Assembly: GCF_947501165.1 (NCBI RefSeq) | Contig: NZ_CANMUU010000001.1 | Location: 1,302,001 to 1,366,000, forward strand | Length of the DNA: 64,000 nucleotides | Reading direction: 5' to 3' | DNA from: an uncultured Allomuricauda sp. | GTDB lineage: Bacteria > Bacteroidota > Bacteroidia > Flavobacteriales > Flavobacteriaceae | Part shown: positions 54,263 through 63,485 of the stretch, one piece after another | How the letters are laid out: every line of letters begins with the position of its first letter | Position numbering within the stretch: position 1 is the stretch's first letter | Program-made: the position numbers and the translations under genes | Notes under the pieces: generated by a model | What the model was told of the DNA's origin: nothing | The model's database searches: none | The model's input: the letters and a program-made list of their open reading frames with translations, nothing else

Positions 54263-55016
54263 TCAAACTCCAATCGTAATCCAAATAACTAATGCTCGCT
54301 TTTTCGTTTATCGGGTTGTCTAAATATTGGTTAATGTACTCTAATAGGGAACCATTTTCTGTAAAATCACCTTTGTACCATTTAAAGATTCTGGAGAGTT
54401 GCGCCTTCCCATCATTAAAACGATTTCTTTTTGTATCGTTTATAAAGTCAATAGCCGTTTTCGAGAGAAGACTTTCCATATTCTTAGCCGTAAAAGCAGT
54501 GTTCAATAACTTTGGACAGGAATAGGAGGCACAATTAATGGCAAAGTGAATTCGAGGTTCGTCCATTTTGCGCAACACCTCGTGTTCAATGTCATTTAAA
54601 GATGTAGTAATATCACCTACGGCAATCCATTCCTTTTTCCATCTGTTGGGAATGTCCTTTATGCTTTTGGTGGGGTAGTTGTCCACAATCAGTTTTACGG
54701 TTGCCGCATTATATAGATTGATGTAGTAGGCCAACTTTTCATTTTTAGTCCAAGAACTGGTCGGAGGGGTATTGGAGAGTATGTTTATATAAGCCTCCAG
54801 CGATTGGATGTCAGCTTTAAAACCTTTGTAGTTTACATTGCCATCTCTATCCACATACTTTTTCAATAAATCGTTCCATGCAGTATGGTCCGGGTTTTTA
54901 ATTCCAACATCAATATTATACGCTAAAGTATCGGATTCAAAGACAGTTTCATGGGTAAGTTCTGGCTGACAATTAAAAAACGAAGTAAAAAGTAAAGTGT
55001 AACCCCAAAAATTCAT
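54249..55016 (-). CDS. DUF547 protein, secreted, in the arsenosugar cluster
   Basis: 255 residues with a probable signal (MNFWGYTLLFTSFFNC, lipobox-like FNC). The DUF547 core is clear: LAYYINLYNAATVKLIVDNYPTKS, HFAINCASYSCPKLLN (conserved Cys pair) and FKWYKGDF, ending YLDYDWSLNEAK. DUF547 genes recur in arsenosugar clusters. Parallel to, but distinct from, the copy at 47765. Both flank the region between the redox and arsenic blocks. Confidence 0.92.
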   Translation of the reverse strand: MNFWGYTLLFTSFFNCQPELTHETVFESDTLAYNIDVGIKNPDHTAWNDLLKKYVDRDGNVNYKGFKADIQSLEAYINILSNTPPTSSWTKNEKLAYYINLYNAATVKLIVDNYPTKSIKDIPNRWKKEWIAVGDITTSLNDIEHEVLRKMDEPRIHFAINCASYSCPKLLNTAFTAKNMESLLSKTAIDFINDTKRNRFNDGKAQLSRIFKWYKGDFTENGSLLEYINQYLDNPINEKASISYLDYDWSLNEAK

Positions 55017-55094
55017 AGCAAAAGATTTTATGGCTTTATATAAAGGAAGTCTAAAAAAAAGGGCAAAACTTTCATTTTGCCCGTATTAAAATTT

Positions 55095-56060
55095 TTAGCA
55101 ACAACCTCCGCCGTCGTAATGCCACGTACTTTCACTTATATGAATCTGGTCTGACGCCTCTGCTAGGGCCGCAGCAGTCTTATCACATACTGCTAAAGGC
55201 TGGTTTTGAAGTAAAACATGACCTTTTTTATCATCAAAATACTCTTCATCACCATAGTAGATGGCTGTTTTTCCAGTAAACATGCAAGGACCGTCAGCGG
55301 GCATAGGGTCTTTTATCGCCGCAATCTCAATAGATTCAATGTGAATCAACTCATCCGTGGGATAGTGATTGGGTGTCAAGACTCTATATGATTTTCTGGC
55401 TCGAATTTCGATGGTTCCGAAACCGGCATCAGTCAAAACCTTTACATAATCTTTTATAGGGATGCTACCGCTTAAACAAAGGGCGCGTAGTCTATCGTCA
55501 TTGCGAAGCTCGTCATTCATGGGCTGCTCGCAGGTAGGGTCGCTCATTACCAATCTTCCATGGGGCTTAAGTACGCGATACATTTCTGAAACCGCTTTTT
55601 TCAAATCTTCCATTTTGAAGATGTTGAAAAGACAGTTTTGGGCGGCTACATCAATACTTTCGTCTTCCACTGGGAGGTTTAAAGCATCACCCTTTACCAG
55701 GTTTACGTATTCACTTTTGAACCAGTCGTTTTCTTCTTCTGCGATTTTAAAGTTACTTCTGGATGCTTCCAACATTTCATCAACGGAATCAACCCCGGTT
55801 ACGCCCCCAATTTGACGTGAAAAGTAGGCGAACTGAAGCAATTCCATTCCTCCTCCCACACCAACATACAGTACTTTCGGGTCGTTGACCAAGTCCTGTG
55901 CGGAAACAGTGCTTCCACAGCCATAGTTCATTTCCTGCATGATTTTCGGGATGGACAATCCTGGGAACTGCCATACGGGATTTGTAGTACAGCATAAACC
56001 AACATCTGGTGTTAAGGCTGCTTCTTTATACAAATCTTGGGTTGCATCTAAATAACTCAT
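55095..56060 (-). CDS. arsM: ArsM-like arsenite S-adenosylmethyltransferase (arsenosugar type)
   Basis: 321 residues. The N-terminal LCCTTNPVWQFPGLSIPK carries a Cys pair; the methyltransferase motif is YVGVGGGMELLQFAYFSRQI, followed by VDVAAQNCLFNIF-type and ALCLSGSI regions with the conserved cysteines that hold As(III). The C-terminus ends in Gly-Gly-Gly-Cys-Cys. ArsM methylates arsenite; in these clusters the product feeds arsenosugar synthesis. Its neighbours (PNP, two marker glycosyltransferases, DUF547, rhodanese) support the assignment. Overlaps PNP by four bases. Confidence 0.9.
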   Translation of the reverse strand: MSYLDATQDLYKEAALTPDVGLCCTTNPVWQFPGLSIPKIMQEMNYGCGSTVSAQDLVNDPKVLYVGVGGGMELLQFAYFSRQIGGVTGVDSVDEMLEASRSNFKIAEEENDWFKSEYVNLVKGDALNLPVEDESIDVAAQNCLFNIFKMEDLKKAVSEMYRVLKPHGRLVMSDPTCEQPMNDELRNDDRLRALCLSGSIPIKDYVKVLTDAGFGTIEIRARKSYRVLTPNHYPTDELIHIESIEIAAIKDPMPADGPCMFTGKTAIYYGDEEYFDDKKGHVLLQNQPLAVCDKTAAALAEASDQIHISESTWHYDGGGCC

Positions 56061-56872
56061 ATTTCTTTAATTAATTCTTTAAACAGTTGTATCATTTTTG
56101 GTTCTGTCTTTCCTGCGATTTCAATAATCTCCTGAATATTAACAGGTTGAAGATTATCAGGGTCGCATTCATCGGTCAATACGGAAACCGCTACAATAGG
56201 TAGTCGTAAATGATTGGCCACAATTACTTCTGGAACCGTACTCATTCCCACGGCATCAGCTCCCAATAATTTTAACATCCGATATTCCGCTTTCGTTTCG
56301 AGCTGAGGTCCAACTACGGAAACGTATACTCCCTTTTGCAATGAGATGTTTTCCTTTTCAGCGATTTCTTCTATTTTCTTACGCATTTTCAGGTCATAAG
56401 GTTCACTCATGTCCACAAAACGGTCACCAAATTCCACAACATTCTTGAATGCCAGAGGAGAACTTCCTTGCATATTGATATGGTCTTCAATAAGCATAAT
56501 GTCTCCTTTTTTGAAGTTGAGATTAATGGCTCCTGCAGCATTGGACACAAATAACTTCTTAATGCCTAAACCATGCATAACGCGTATGGGATAGGTGATA
56601 TCCAAAAAATCATAGCCTTCGTAGAGATGAAAACGTCCTTGCATCACAACTACCTTTTTACCCTCAATAGTACCATAAATTAACTTGCCAGAGTGGAATT
56701 CAACCGTGGCCAAAGGGAAATAGGGGATGTGGTTATAATGCGCCTCAATGGGATTTTCAATCTCATCTACCAATTGTCCTAAACCGGTACCCAGAACAAT
56801 TCCTATTTCTGGTGATTCAAAACCTTTCTTTTTGAGGTATTGTAGTGATTCTTCAACTTGTTTTTTAGTCAT
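56057..56872 (-). CDS. purine-nucleoside phosphorylase
   Basis: 271 residues. Family motifs: VLGTGLGQLVDE, VVMQGRFHLYEGY, FVSNAAGAINLNFKKGDIMLIEDHINMQG, and AVGMSTVPEVIVANHLRLPI. It cleaves purine nucleosides by phosphorolysis. In arsenosugar clusters it is expected to act on a deoxyadenosyl- or adenosine-derived intermediate so that a ribose can be retained. That role is inference; the enzyme could also serve general salvage. Overlaps ArsM by four bases and the GT gene by eight. Confidence 0.94.
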   Translation of the reverse strand: MTKKQVEESLQYLKKKGFESPEIGIVLGTGLGQLVDEIENPIEAHYNHIPYFPLATVEFHSGKLIYGTIEGKKVVVMQGRFHLYEGYDFLDITYPIRVMHGLGIKKLFVSNAAGAINLNFKKGDIMLIEDHINMQGSSPLAFKNVVEFGDRFVDMSEPYDLKMRKKIEEIAEKENISLQKGVYVSVVGPQLETKAEYRMLKLLGADAVGMSTVPEVIVANHLRLPIVAVSVLTDECDPDNLQPVNIQEIIEIAGKTEPKMIQLFKELIKEI

Positions 56873-57491
56873 TCTTCATATGTTTTAAAAAGGGCTGAAA
56901 CGCCTGAACATCTTTGATGTCCTCGTAATGGTCTACGTCATTTTTTTCAGGAAGCAAAAAAAAGTTTTCCTTTTCAAGGTCTTTCAACGTGTCCTCCAAA
57001 ACCGTTTCAGTGCCCCAGTTTTTATTTTGGAACACCTTGGAATTCGGAAGGGTCATACCCAAAAGATAATACCCCCCATCCTGAGCTGGACCAATCACAA
57101 AATCATGCTTATCAAGACTGGAAAAAGCATCCTCCAAGTCTGCTTTGGATAGGTTGTACATATCACTACCAATGATAATGATTTTTTTAAAACCAGAATC
57201 AAATCCATGGGCAAAAGCTTGCTCCATACGTTTTCCTAAATCTTTGCCCGTTTGTAACCTTTTTTGGTATATAGAGTTGTCCCATATATCATTTTCCCAG
57301 ATTTCCTCCGAATAGTACACAGATTTGCTTACACTAAGCCTATGGGTAAAAGATACGGTGTGATTCAACAGGAACTTATAGATATCAAGGGCAGCTCGGT
57401 CACCAGTTTTGGCCGCTAATCGGGTTTTGCATTTACCAAGTTCTGGATTTCGGGTGAAAATAAGTAGTAGGTTAGTTTCTTCTGTGCTCAA
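56865..57491 (-). CDS. arsenosugar-type glycosyltransferase (TIGR04282/DUF2064)
   Basis: 208 residues: LLLIFTRNPELGKCKTRLAAKTG, IIIGSDMYNL (DxD-like) and VIGPAQDGGYYLLGM. This is the small GT-A-like family that marks arsenosugar clusters together with the GT2 at 53558. Substrate unconfirmed. It starts one base after the rhodanese stop and overlaps PNP. Confidence 0.92.
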   Translation of the reverse strand: MSTEETNLLLIFTRNPELGKCKTRLAAKTGDRAALDIYKFLLNHTVSFTHRLSVSKSVYYSEEIWENDIWDNSIYQKRLQTGKDLGKRMEQAFAHGFDSGFKKIIIIGSDMYNLSKADLEDAFSSLDKHDFVIGPAQDGGYYLLGMTLPNSKVFQNKNWGTETVLEDTLKDLEKENFFLLPEKNDVDHYEDIKDVQAFQPFLKHMKND

Positions 57492-57492
57492 G

Positions 57493-57999
57493 CTATTCTT
57501 TTTTGGTTGTGTACACTTTAGTTCCGTTGGTCAAAAGCAGTCCCCATTCCTTACTGTAGGCATGTATTTTTTCGGTTTCTTCTCCGGATAAATCAAATAC
57601 CGGATACCCAAGATTTTTCCAAAGAAAAATGCCTCCAAATAGGTTTTTGACATCTGTATATCCTGCTCGAATCAACTTTTCGCCAATATCCTCGGACCTA
57701 ACCCCAATAGAACAATATACTACTATGGTACTTTCTTTTTTTGGTAAATGAGATTGAATCGTATCCAAATCAAAATTGGAATACCCTGCCCAAACAGCAT
57801 TTTCTAGGTGGCTGACCTCAAATTCCTCTTTCTCTCTTGCATCCAGAATCACTACATCTTTATAGTTGAACAAGTTTTTGGGCTGGACGTATTCTACACT
57901 TCCAACATTCAAAGCATCTAGAGATTTATGGATTGAAGATTGCGCGACTGCACAAAAGGATATACAGAAACTAAGAAAGAAAAAATAGAACTTGAACAT
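57493..57999 (-). CDS. rhodanese-domain protein, exported
   Basis: About 168 residues from MFKFYFFFLSF, a signal peptide ending near AVAQ; an ATG 17 codons upstream would add a charged lead and is less likely. Rhodanese domain: VVILDAREKEEFEVSHLENAVW and the catalytic loop IVVYCSIGVRSEDIGE with the Cys. Predicted periplasmic thiol/sulfur transfer. It is the first gene of the arsenosugar run and could handle thiolated arsenic, which is speculation. Confidence 0.85.
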   Translation of the reverse strand: MFKFYFFFLSFCISFCAVAQSSIHKSLDALNVGSVEYVQPKNLFNYKDVVILDAREKEEFEVSHLENAVWAGYSNFDLDTIQSHLPKKESTIVVYCSIGVRSEDIGEKLIRAGYTDVKNLFGGIFLWKNLGYPVFDLSGEETEKIHAYSKEWGLLLTNGTKVYTTKKE

Positions 58000-58088
58000 G
58001 AATTCAAAATTAACGACTCGCTCTGATATTTTTGAATTATAAGAAAACATTTATGGTTATCTTAAGCCTAACTTTATTTCTACCCAAG

Positions 58089-59636
58089 ATGAAACCATTT
58101 TCATTCGTTTTTTTTGCGTTTTTTTTGTTTTTGAGCTGCAATCCTAAAAAACAAGTTGAAAAAGAGAGTATTGAAAAACCTCGTGACTACACCGAAGCGT
58201 ATCGTCCTCAATTTCATTTTAGCCCACAGGAAAAATGGATGAATGACCCCAACGGACTGGTTTACCATGATGGTATTTATCACCTCTTTTATCAGTATTA
58301 TCCAGAGGATATTGTCTGGGGACCCATGCATTGGGGACATGCGGTAAGCACAGATATGGTGAAATGGCAACACAAACCCATTGCTTTGTATCCTGATGAA
58401 CATGGTCTTATTTTTTCTGGGAGTGCCGTGGTGGATAAAAACAATACTTCAGGATTTGCCAAAAATGGGGAAACACCTTTGGTGGCCATATTCACGTATC
58501 ATTTGATGGAGGGGGAGAAATCAGGACGAAATGATTTTCAGACCCAAGGCATCGCCTTTAGTTTGGATAATGGGGATACTTGGGAAAAGTATGACGGAAA
58601 TCCTGTGATAAAAAATTCTGGAATTCGGGATTTTAGAGACCCAAAAGTCTTTTGGCATGCAGAAACCGAACAATGGATTATGATTCTAGTAGCTGGGGAT
58701 CATGCTAAGTTTTACAGCTCTTCCGACTTAAAAAAATGGAAATATCTAAGTGATTTTGGTAAAGGGCAAGGAGCCCATGGCGGGGTTTGGGAATGTCCAG
58801 ACCTGTTTGCATTGCCAGTGGAAGGCTCAGAAGAGCAGAAGTGGGTCTTGATTATTAGCATTAATCCCGGTGCCCCCAATGGTGGTAGCGGGACCCAATA
58901 CTTTATTGGTGAATTTGATGGAAAACGCTTTGTTTCTAATCAAAAAGAGACTAAATGGTTGGATTATGGAACAGACAATTATGCCGGGGTCACCTACAAC
59001 AATGCTCCAAATGATGAACGTATTTTCATAGGTTGGATGAGCAATTGGGACTACGCAAGAGATACGCCAACCAAAAAGTGGCGAAGTGCCATGACTCTTC
59101 CAAGGAATTTGGGATTGAGAAAAGTAGGGGACGACCAAGTCTTGGTTAATTATCCATTACAGGTAGTAGATGATTTGGCAAAATCGGTTTTAGCCCGTGT
59201 AGATGAAATTAAGGCAGGTAAGACCGAAACCATTTATCAGGAAGGATTGCATCAATCTCAGGTTAGGTTCAAAACACAGTCCAAGGATTTTAAAATCAGT
59301 ATAAAAAATGCATCCGGAGAGGTAGTGGATTTAAGCATGGATTCCAAAAGTGAATCTTTAATATTGAATCGTATGAAATCGGGACAAGTGAGTTTTCAGT
59401 CGGAATTTGGAAACAAAAAACATCATGCACCTACGGATAAACTTGAAGACAAAATGTATGATGTGAGTATATTTTTGGATTGGTCGTCCATAGAGGTTTT
59501 TGTGGACGGCGGACTTTACGCAATGACCGACCAAATCTTTCCCACGAAACCTTTCAACGAACTTGTGATAGAAAACAGAGATCAAGAACATGCCATACAG
59601 CAGATATCCGTAATAGGGATGGAGTCAATTTGGTAG
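58089..59636 (+). CDS. GH32 fructan hydrolase (levanase/invertase type), lipoprotein
   Basis: About 515 residues from MKPFSFVFFAFF; an ATG 19 codons upstream would place charged residues before the signal. Lipobox LFLSC at about residue 17. Catalytic residues: nucleophile Asp in KWMNDPNGLVYH, the transition-state Asp in GIRDFRDPKVFW, and acid/base Glu in VWECPDLFAL. A C-terminal beta-sandwich follows (IFLDWSSIEVFVDGG). Releases fructose from sucrose, inulin or levan at the cell surface. Divergent from the arsenosugar cluster; no SusC/D or fructokinase gene is adjacent. Confidence 0.95.
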   Translation: MKPFSFVFFAFFLFLSCNPKKQVEKESIEKPRDYTEAYRPQFHFSPQEKWMNDPNGLVYHDGIYHLFYQYYPEDIVWGPMHWGHAVSTDMVKWQHKPIALYPDEHGLIFSGSAVVDKNNTSGFAKNGETPLVAIFTYHLMEGEKSGRNDFQTQGIAFSLDNGDTWEKYDGNPVIKNSGIRDFRDPKVFWHAETEQWIMILVAGDHAKFYSSSDLKKWKYLSDFGKGQGAHGGVWECPDLFALPVEGSEEQKWVLIISINPGAPNGGSGTQYFIGEFDGKRFVSNQKETKWLDYGTDNYAGVTYNNAPNDERIFIGWMSNWDYARDTPTKKWRSAMTLPRNLGLRKVGDDQVLVNYPLQVVDDLAKSVLARVDEIKAGKTETIYQEGLHQSQVRFKTQSKDFKISIKNASGEVVDLSMDSKSESLILNRMKSGQVSFQSEFGNKKHHAPTDKLEDKMYDVSIFLDWSSIEVFVDGGLYAMTDQIFPTKPFNELVIENRDQEHAIQQISVIGMESIW

Positions 59637-59733
59637 GTTCAAAATGATGGAAACTTGAAAAACCTTGATATAAATCAGTCTTTTTAAACTGTTTTCTTAG
59701 AAATTTTGTAGAATCTAACTCCTTGTAAATAAA

Positions 59734-61548
59734 GTGGCTCCGGACCAACTCGTTTCAATAAAAAATCAAATAGGAACTTTAATAAAAATGGTTCGCGACC
59801 AAGAACAAGATAATGCAAAGCTCCTCGCTGGGGTATGCTCCCAATATTTGGCAAGTGCCAAAAATTTGCTGCATTATAGCGCTGTTAGAAATCATGATTT
59901 ACGGGAAATTCAAACCCAATTGAAAGAGTTGGGCCTTTCCCGTCTGGCCAATGCAGAAGGCAATATTTTGGAAAGCCTTATCAATACCCACAATCTTTTA
60001 AAGTTAATGACCCATGAAAGTGAGGAGTTTGATCATAACGGGGAACTTCAAATAGGCATGGGCAAAAAAAAACTGGAACAGCACGCGGATATCCTTTTTT
60101 CAAAAGCAAATACTAACAGAAGAGTCCAAATCATGGTGACCATGCCAACAGCGGCCAGTACAGATTATGAATTGGTATTGGAAATGGTGCAAAATGGGAT
60201 GAACTGTGCCCGGATAAATTGCGCCCATGATTCACCAGTTGTTTGGAAAGCCATTGTGGATAATGTACGAAAGGCATCTCAGGCGTGTGGTGCTCAGGTG
60301 AAGATTGCGATGGATTTGGCAGGCCCTAAAATCCGAACGGGTTCTATGGGTGAAGGGCTACAGGTAAAGAAATTTAGACCCAATAGAAACGAAGAAGGGA
60401 TTGTGGAAAGTCCGGCCAATATTGTTCTAGTACCTGAAAATACGGAGCATAACGATCCTGATGTGATTCCAGTTGCTTTGCAATGGATGGAACAGGTTCA
60501 AACAGGAGATAAATTTACGGTTAGAGACACTCGTGGTAAAACCCGTAAGCTGTTAGTGGCCCATGTGGATAAGAGCAGAATTCTGCTTCATTGCAAAAAA
60601 ACCGTCTACCTAAAAACAGGAATGAAGCTAATCTCGAAAAAACCCGAGCTGCCTGATGGAATTTTAGGAGAGATTCCTGCTGTTGAAAGAGCTATCAAAG
60701 TGCATATTGGCGATACCCTGCTTGTAAAAGGAGATGACTCATTGGGCAGTTTGCCCCAGTTTGATGAGAAAGGGAACTTGGTAAAGCCCGGAAGTATTTT
60801 ATGTGAACCAAGCACGTTGGCCACAAAAGTAAAAGAGGGAGCACCCATACTTTTTGATGATGGAAAGATTGAGGGGATAATTGAAAAAGTATTTGAGAAT
60901 AGCTTTGAGGTAAGAATCGTGAAAGCCAAAGAGGGAGGTACACAATTAAAAGCAGAAAAGGGTATTAATTTCCCAACTTTAGACCTTGGGTTTTCAGGCC
61001 TTACGGAAAAGGACAGGGAAGATTTAAAGTTCATTGCCCAATATGTGGACATCGTCAATTTTTCCTTTGTGAATACAGAAGCCGATGTGGAAGAGCTTCT
61101 TGATGCCCTGGAGGATTTGGGAGTGCGGGATAAAATAGGGGTGATACTAAAAATTGAAACCCGGTTTGCCTACAGAAACTTAATGAGAATGCTTTTAAAA
61201 GCCATGAAAACCCAGCCTATTGGGGTGATGATTGCCAGAGGGGATTTGGCCTTGGAAGTAGGTTGGGAAAATATGGGACAAGTGCAAGAGGAAATCCTTT
61301 CCATATGCAGTGCAGCGCATGTTCCAGTGGTATGGGCCACTCAAGTGTTGGAGGGATTGGCCAAAAAAGGGCTTCCCTCACGCTCAGAAATCACCGATAT
61401 CACCTCTTCGCTACGTGCAGAATGCGTAATGCTCAACAAAGGTCCCTATATCAATGAAGCCATTGCATTATTGGATAAAATGCTTCAAAGCATGGAAAAA
61501 TTGCATAGTAAAAAAGAGGGAATGTGGCCAAAAATGGAACGCTTGTAA
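59734..61548 (+). CDS. atypical pyruvate-kinase-like protein
   Basis: 604 residues starting at GTG. The first ~130 residues are an extra helical domain not found in normal pyruvate kinases. The barrel begins at VQIMVTMPTAASTDYELVLE, where the usual KIVCTIGP is replaced; Arg and Asn of CARINCAHDS are kept but the Ser-His-Gly part differs. Catalytic/metal residues are present: KIETRFAYRNL, ARGDLALEV and WATQVLEGLAKKGLPSRSE. The C-terminal allosteric domain is missing. It may be a phosphotransferase with altered substrate; GAPDH follows. Confidence 0.85.
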   Translation: MAPDQLVSIKNQIGTLIKMVRDQEQDNAKLLAGVCSQYLASAKNLLHYSAVRNHDLREIQTQLKELGLSRLANAEGNILESLINTHNLLKLMTHESEEFDHNGELQIGMGKKKLEQHADILFSKANTNRRVQIMVTMPTAASTDYELVLEMVQNGMNCARINCAHDSPVVWKAIVDNVRKASQACGAQVKIAMDLAGPKIRTGSMGEGLQVKKFRPNRNEEGIVESPANIVLVPENTEHNDPDVIPVALQWMEQVQTGDKFTVRDTRGKTRKLLVAHVDKSRILLHCKKTVYLKTGMKLISKKPELPDGILGEIPAVERAIKVHIGDTLLVKGDDSLGSLPQFDEKGNLVKPGSILCEPSTLATKVKEGAPILFDDGKIEGIIEKVFENSFEVRIVKAKEGGTQLKAEKGINFPTLDLGFSGLTEKDREDLKFIAQYVDIVNFSFVNTEADVEELLDALEDLGVRDKIGVILKIETRFAYRNLMRMLLKAMKTQPIGVMIARGDLALEVGWENMGQVQEEILSICSAAHVPVVWATQVLEGLAKKGLPSRSEITDITSSLRAECVMLNKGPYINEAIALLDKMLQSMEKLHSKKEGMWPKMERL

Positions 61549-61677
61549 ACTTTCCAATTTGATAACCATTTCATTGCGTTAAGCCCTTTGATGAAAGGGG
61601 TGTCAATATGTAATTTATAGCTTGGTTTTTAGACTAAGTATACAGTAAACAAGTAGTAACTTAAGAACACATTCAAT

Positions 61678-62670
61678 ATGAAAATTGGAATAAACGGAAT
61701 GGGCCGTATAGGTAGGGCCGCATTAAAAGTAATAAACGACACTCCTGGGTTGGAGGTAGTAGCGGTAAACGATATTGTTCCCGCAGAGAACATTGCCTAT
61801 CTATTAAAATATGATACGGTATACGGGGTGTATGGGAAAGAAGTAACCCATACTGAAGATTCCTTGACGGTGGATGGAAACAAAATCCAATTCACATCTA
61901 TCAGAAACCCTGAAGATTTGCCTTGGGGAGAAAATGGAGTGGATTTGGTGATAGAAAGTACAGGGGTGTTCACCAAAGGTGAAGACGCCGAAAGACATTT
62001 GAAAGCTGGGGCAAAGACCGTGATTATCTCGGCACCTACTAAAAGTGTGGATACACCTACTGTAGTGCATGGGGTAAATTCTGTTGACGGGGATATTAAT
62101 GTATTCTCATGTGCCAGCTGTACCACGAATAACATTAGCCCGGTGGTTGAGGTTTTGGGTAGACGAATTGGCATTAAAAAGGCGATAATGACCACGGTAC
62201 ATGCCTACACTGCTTCTCAGGGTATGGTAGATGCTCCTTCCAAAAAGAATTTTAGAATGGGTAGGGCCGGTGCACAAAATTTAATTCCCACTACTACTGG
62301 AGCAGCAATTGCCACTACTAAAGCATTGCCAGAATACGCAGGAAAGTTTGATGGGGTGGCCATTCGGGTTCCTGTACCTATAGGTTCTATTTCTGATCTG
62401 ACCTTTGTAACCGAAAAAGAGGTAACACCCGAAGAGGTGAACCAAATTTTGGAAGAAGAAGCCCAAACAGACCGCTACAAGGATGTTTTAGCCACTACGG
62501 ACGAACCTATTGTTTCTTCGGACATTATTATGAGTCCGTATGCTTCAACCGTAGATTTGGGCATGACCCGTGTTGTGGGCGGAGACCTACTCAAGGTAAT
62601 GACCTGGTACGACAACGAATGGGGTTTTACCAATCAAATGGTGAGACAGATTCTGGAAATCAAAGGATAA
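61678..62670 (+). CDS. gap: glyceraldehyde-3-phosphate dehydrogenase, type I
   Basis: 330 residues: IGINGMGRIGRAALK, VNDIV with Asp32 (NAD preference), catalytic Cys148 in SCASCTTNNISPV, active-site His in VHAYTASQ, and WYDNEWGFTNQM at the end. It oxidises glyceraldehyde-3-phosphate in glycolysis. Normal length. Followed by a strong terminator. Lies 129 bases after the pyruvate-kinase-like gene, suggesting separate or weakly linked transcription. Confidence 0.97.
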   Translation: MKIGINGMGRIGRAALKVINDTPGLEVVAVNDIVPAENIAYLLKYDTVYGVYGKEVTHTEDSLTVDGNKIQFTSIRNPEDLPWGENGVDLVIESTGVFTKGEDAERHLKAGAKTVIISAPTKSVDTPTVVHGVNSVDGDINVFSCASCTTNNISPVVEVLGRRIGIKKAIMTTVHAYTASQGMVDAPSKKNFRMGRAGAQNLIPTTTGAAIATTKALPEYAGKFDGVAIRVPVPIGSISDLTFVTEKEVTPEEVNQILEEEAQTDRYKDVLATTDEPIVSSDIIMSPYASTVDLGMTRVVGGDLLKVMTWYDNEWGFTNQMVRQILEIKG

Positions 62671-62680
62671 ATCATAAAAG

Positions 62681-62713
62681 AAAGAAGGGAAACAAAATGT
62701 TTCCCTTCTTTTT
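62681..62713 (+). terminator. intrinsic terminator after gap
   Basis: Perfect 14-bp stem AAAGAAGGGAAACA / TGTTTCCCTTCTTT with an AAA loop, followed by further T residues, 10 bases after the gap stop codon. Classic rho-independent form. Confidence 0.93.
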
Positions 62714-62775
62714 GGTTGGTTGTTAATTTGAATGAATGAGACATCCCTTTGGGATGGAGACTTCTTGAAGGGCTT

Positions 62776-62877
62776 TTAGTTCATGTAGTGGTATAAGCTA
62801 TTGATGAGTGCAAAAACAGAACAGGCCACCATCAAATACCAAAATACATAGCCTATTTTTTCTTCTACAGTGTTCAT
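62776..62877 (-). CDS. 33-residue single-helix membrane protein
   Basis: ATG-to-TAA frame giving MNTVEEKIGYVFWYLMVAC followed by SVFALINSLYHYMN: an acidic N-terminus, one hydrophobic helix (about residues 9-26) and a short tail. It looks like a real membrane microprotein rather than chance, and fills the otherwise empty gap between the gap terminator and the DUF417 gene. No family recognised. The rest of the ~360-base gap holds the terminator and AT-rich upstream sequence only. Confidence 0.5.
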   Translation of the reverse strand: MNTVEEKIGYVFWYLMVACSVFALINSLYHYMN

Positions 62878-63029
62878 TTTTAAATGGGTTCTTAAAGGTT
62901 GAATTTTGATTTCATCTCGAAATTACTGAAAAATGTAGCTAGATCTTTTCACCTTTTTATTCCCAGTAGGAGAAAAGTCATAAATGGTAAAAAAAGGCGT
63001 ATAATTGGAATTCCAACCAATGGTACTAA

Positions 63030-63476
63030 ATGGATACCGATTTAAGAAACATAGACCAAGCTATTGCACAGCGTATGCGCAAATGGGGCATGCCCGCAGT
63101 TCGTATTTCCTTTGCCATTATTTTCTTCTGGTTTGGAATATTAAAACCCTTTGGGCTTTCTGCAGCAACGGATTTATTGAAAGCCACGGTGGCTTGGCTC
63201 CCTTTTGGAGAGCCGGATACTTGGTTGGCGGTCATAGGCTGGTGGGAAGTGCTCATTGGTATTACCTTCCTCTTTAGGCAGACCACAAGAATTGCCATCG
63301 CTCTTTTGTTCATGCAAATGGTAGGCACGTTTATGCCTCTGGTGTTTTTACCCGAAGTTACGTTCCAGGATGGAAACTACCTATTACCCGCCTTAGAAGG
63401 TCAGTATATCATTAAAAATGTTATGATTATTTCTGCTGCCTTGGTTTTAGGTGGAACTTTTTCGAAGAAGAAGTAA
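63030..63476 (+). CDS. DUF417 (YkgB-like) membrane protein
   Basis: 148 residues with four hydrophobic helices. IFFWFGILKPFGLSAATDLLKATVAWLP and VIGWWEVLIGITFLF are the family landmarks of YkgB/DUF417, related in fold to DoxX. Function unknown, with links to chlorine-stress (Rcl) proteins in other bacteria. Monocistronic, convergent with the small helical gene at 63486. Confidence 0.88.
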   Translation: MDTDLRNIDQAIAQRMRKWGMPAVRISFAIIFFWFGILKPFGLSAATDLLKATVAWLPFGEPDTWLAVIGWWEVLIGITFLFRQTTRIAIALLFMQMVGTFMPLVFLPEVTFQDGNYLLPALEGQYIIKNVMIISAALVLGGTFSKKK

Positions 63477-63485
63477 AAACATCAA

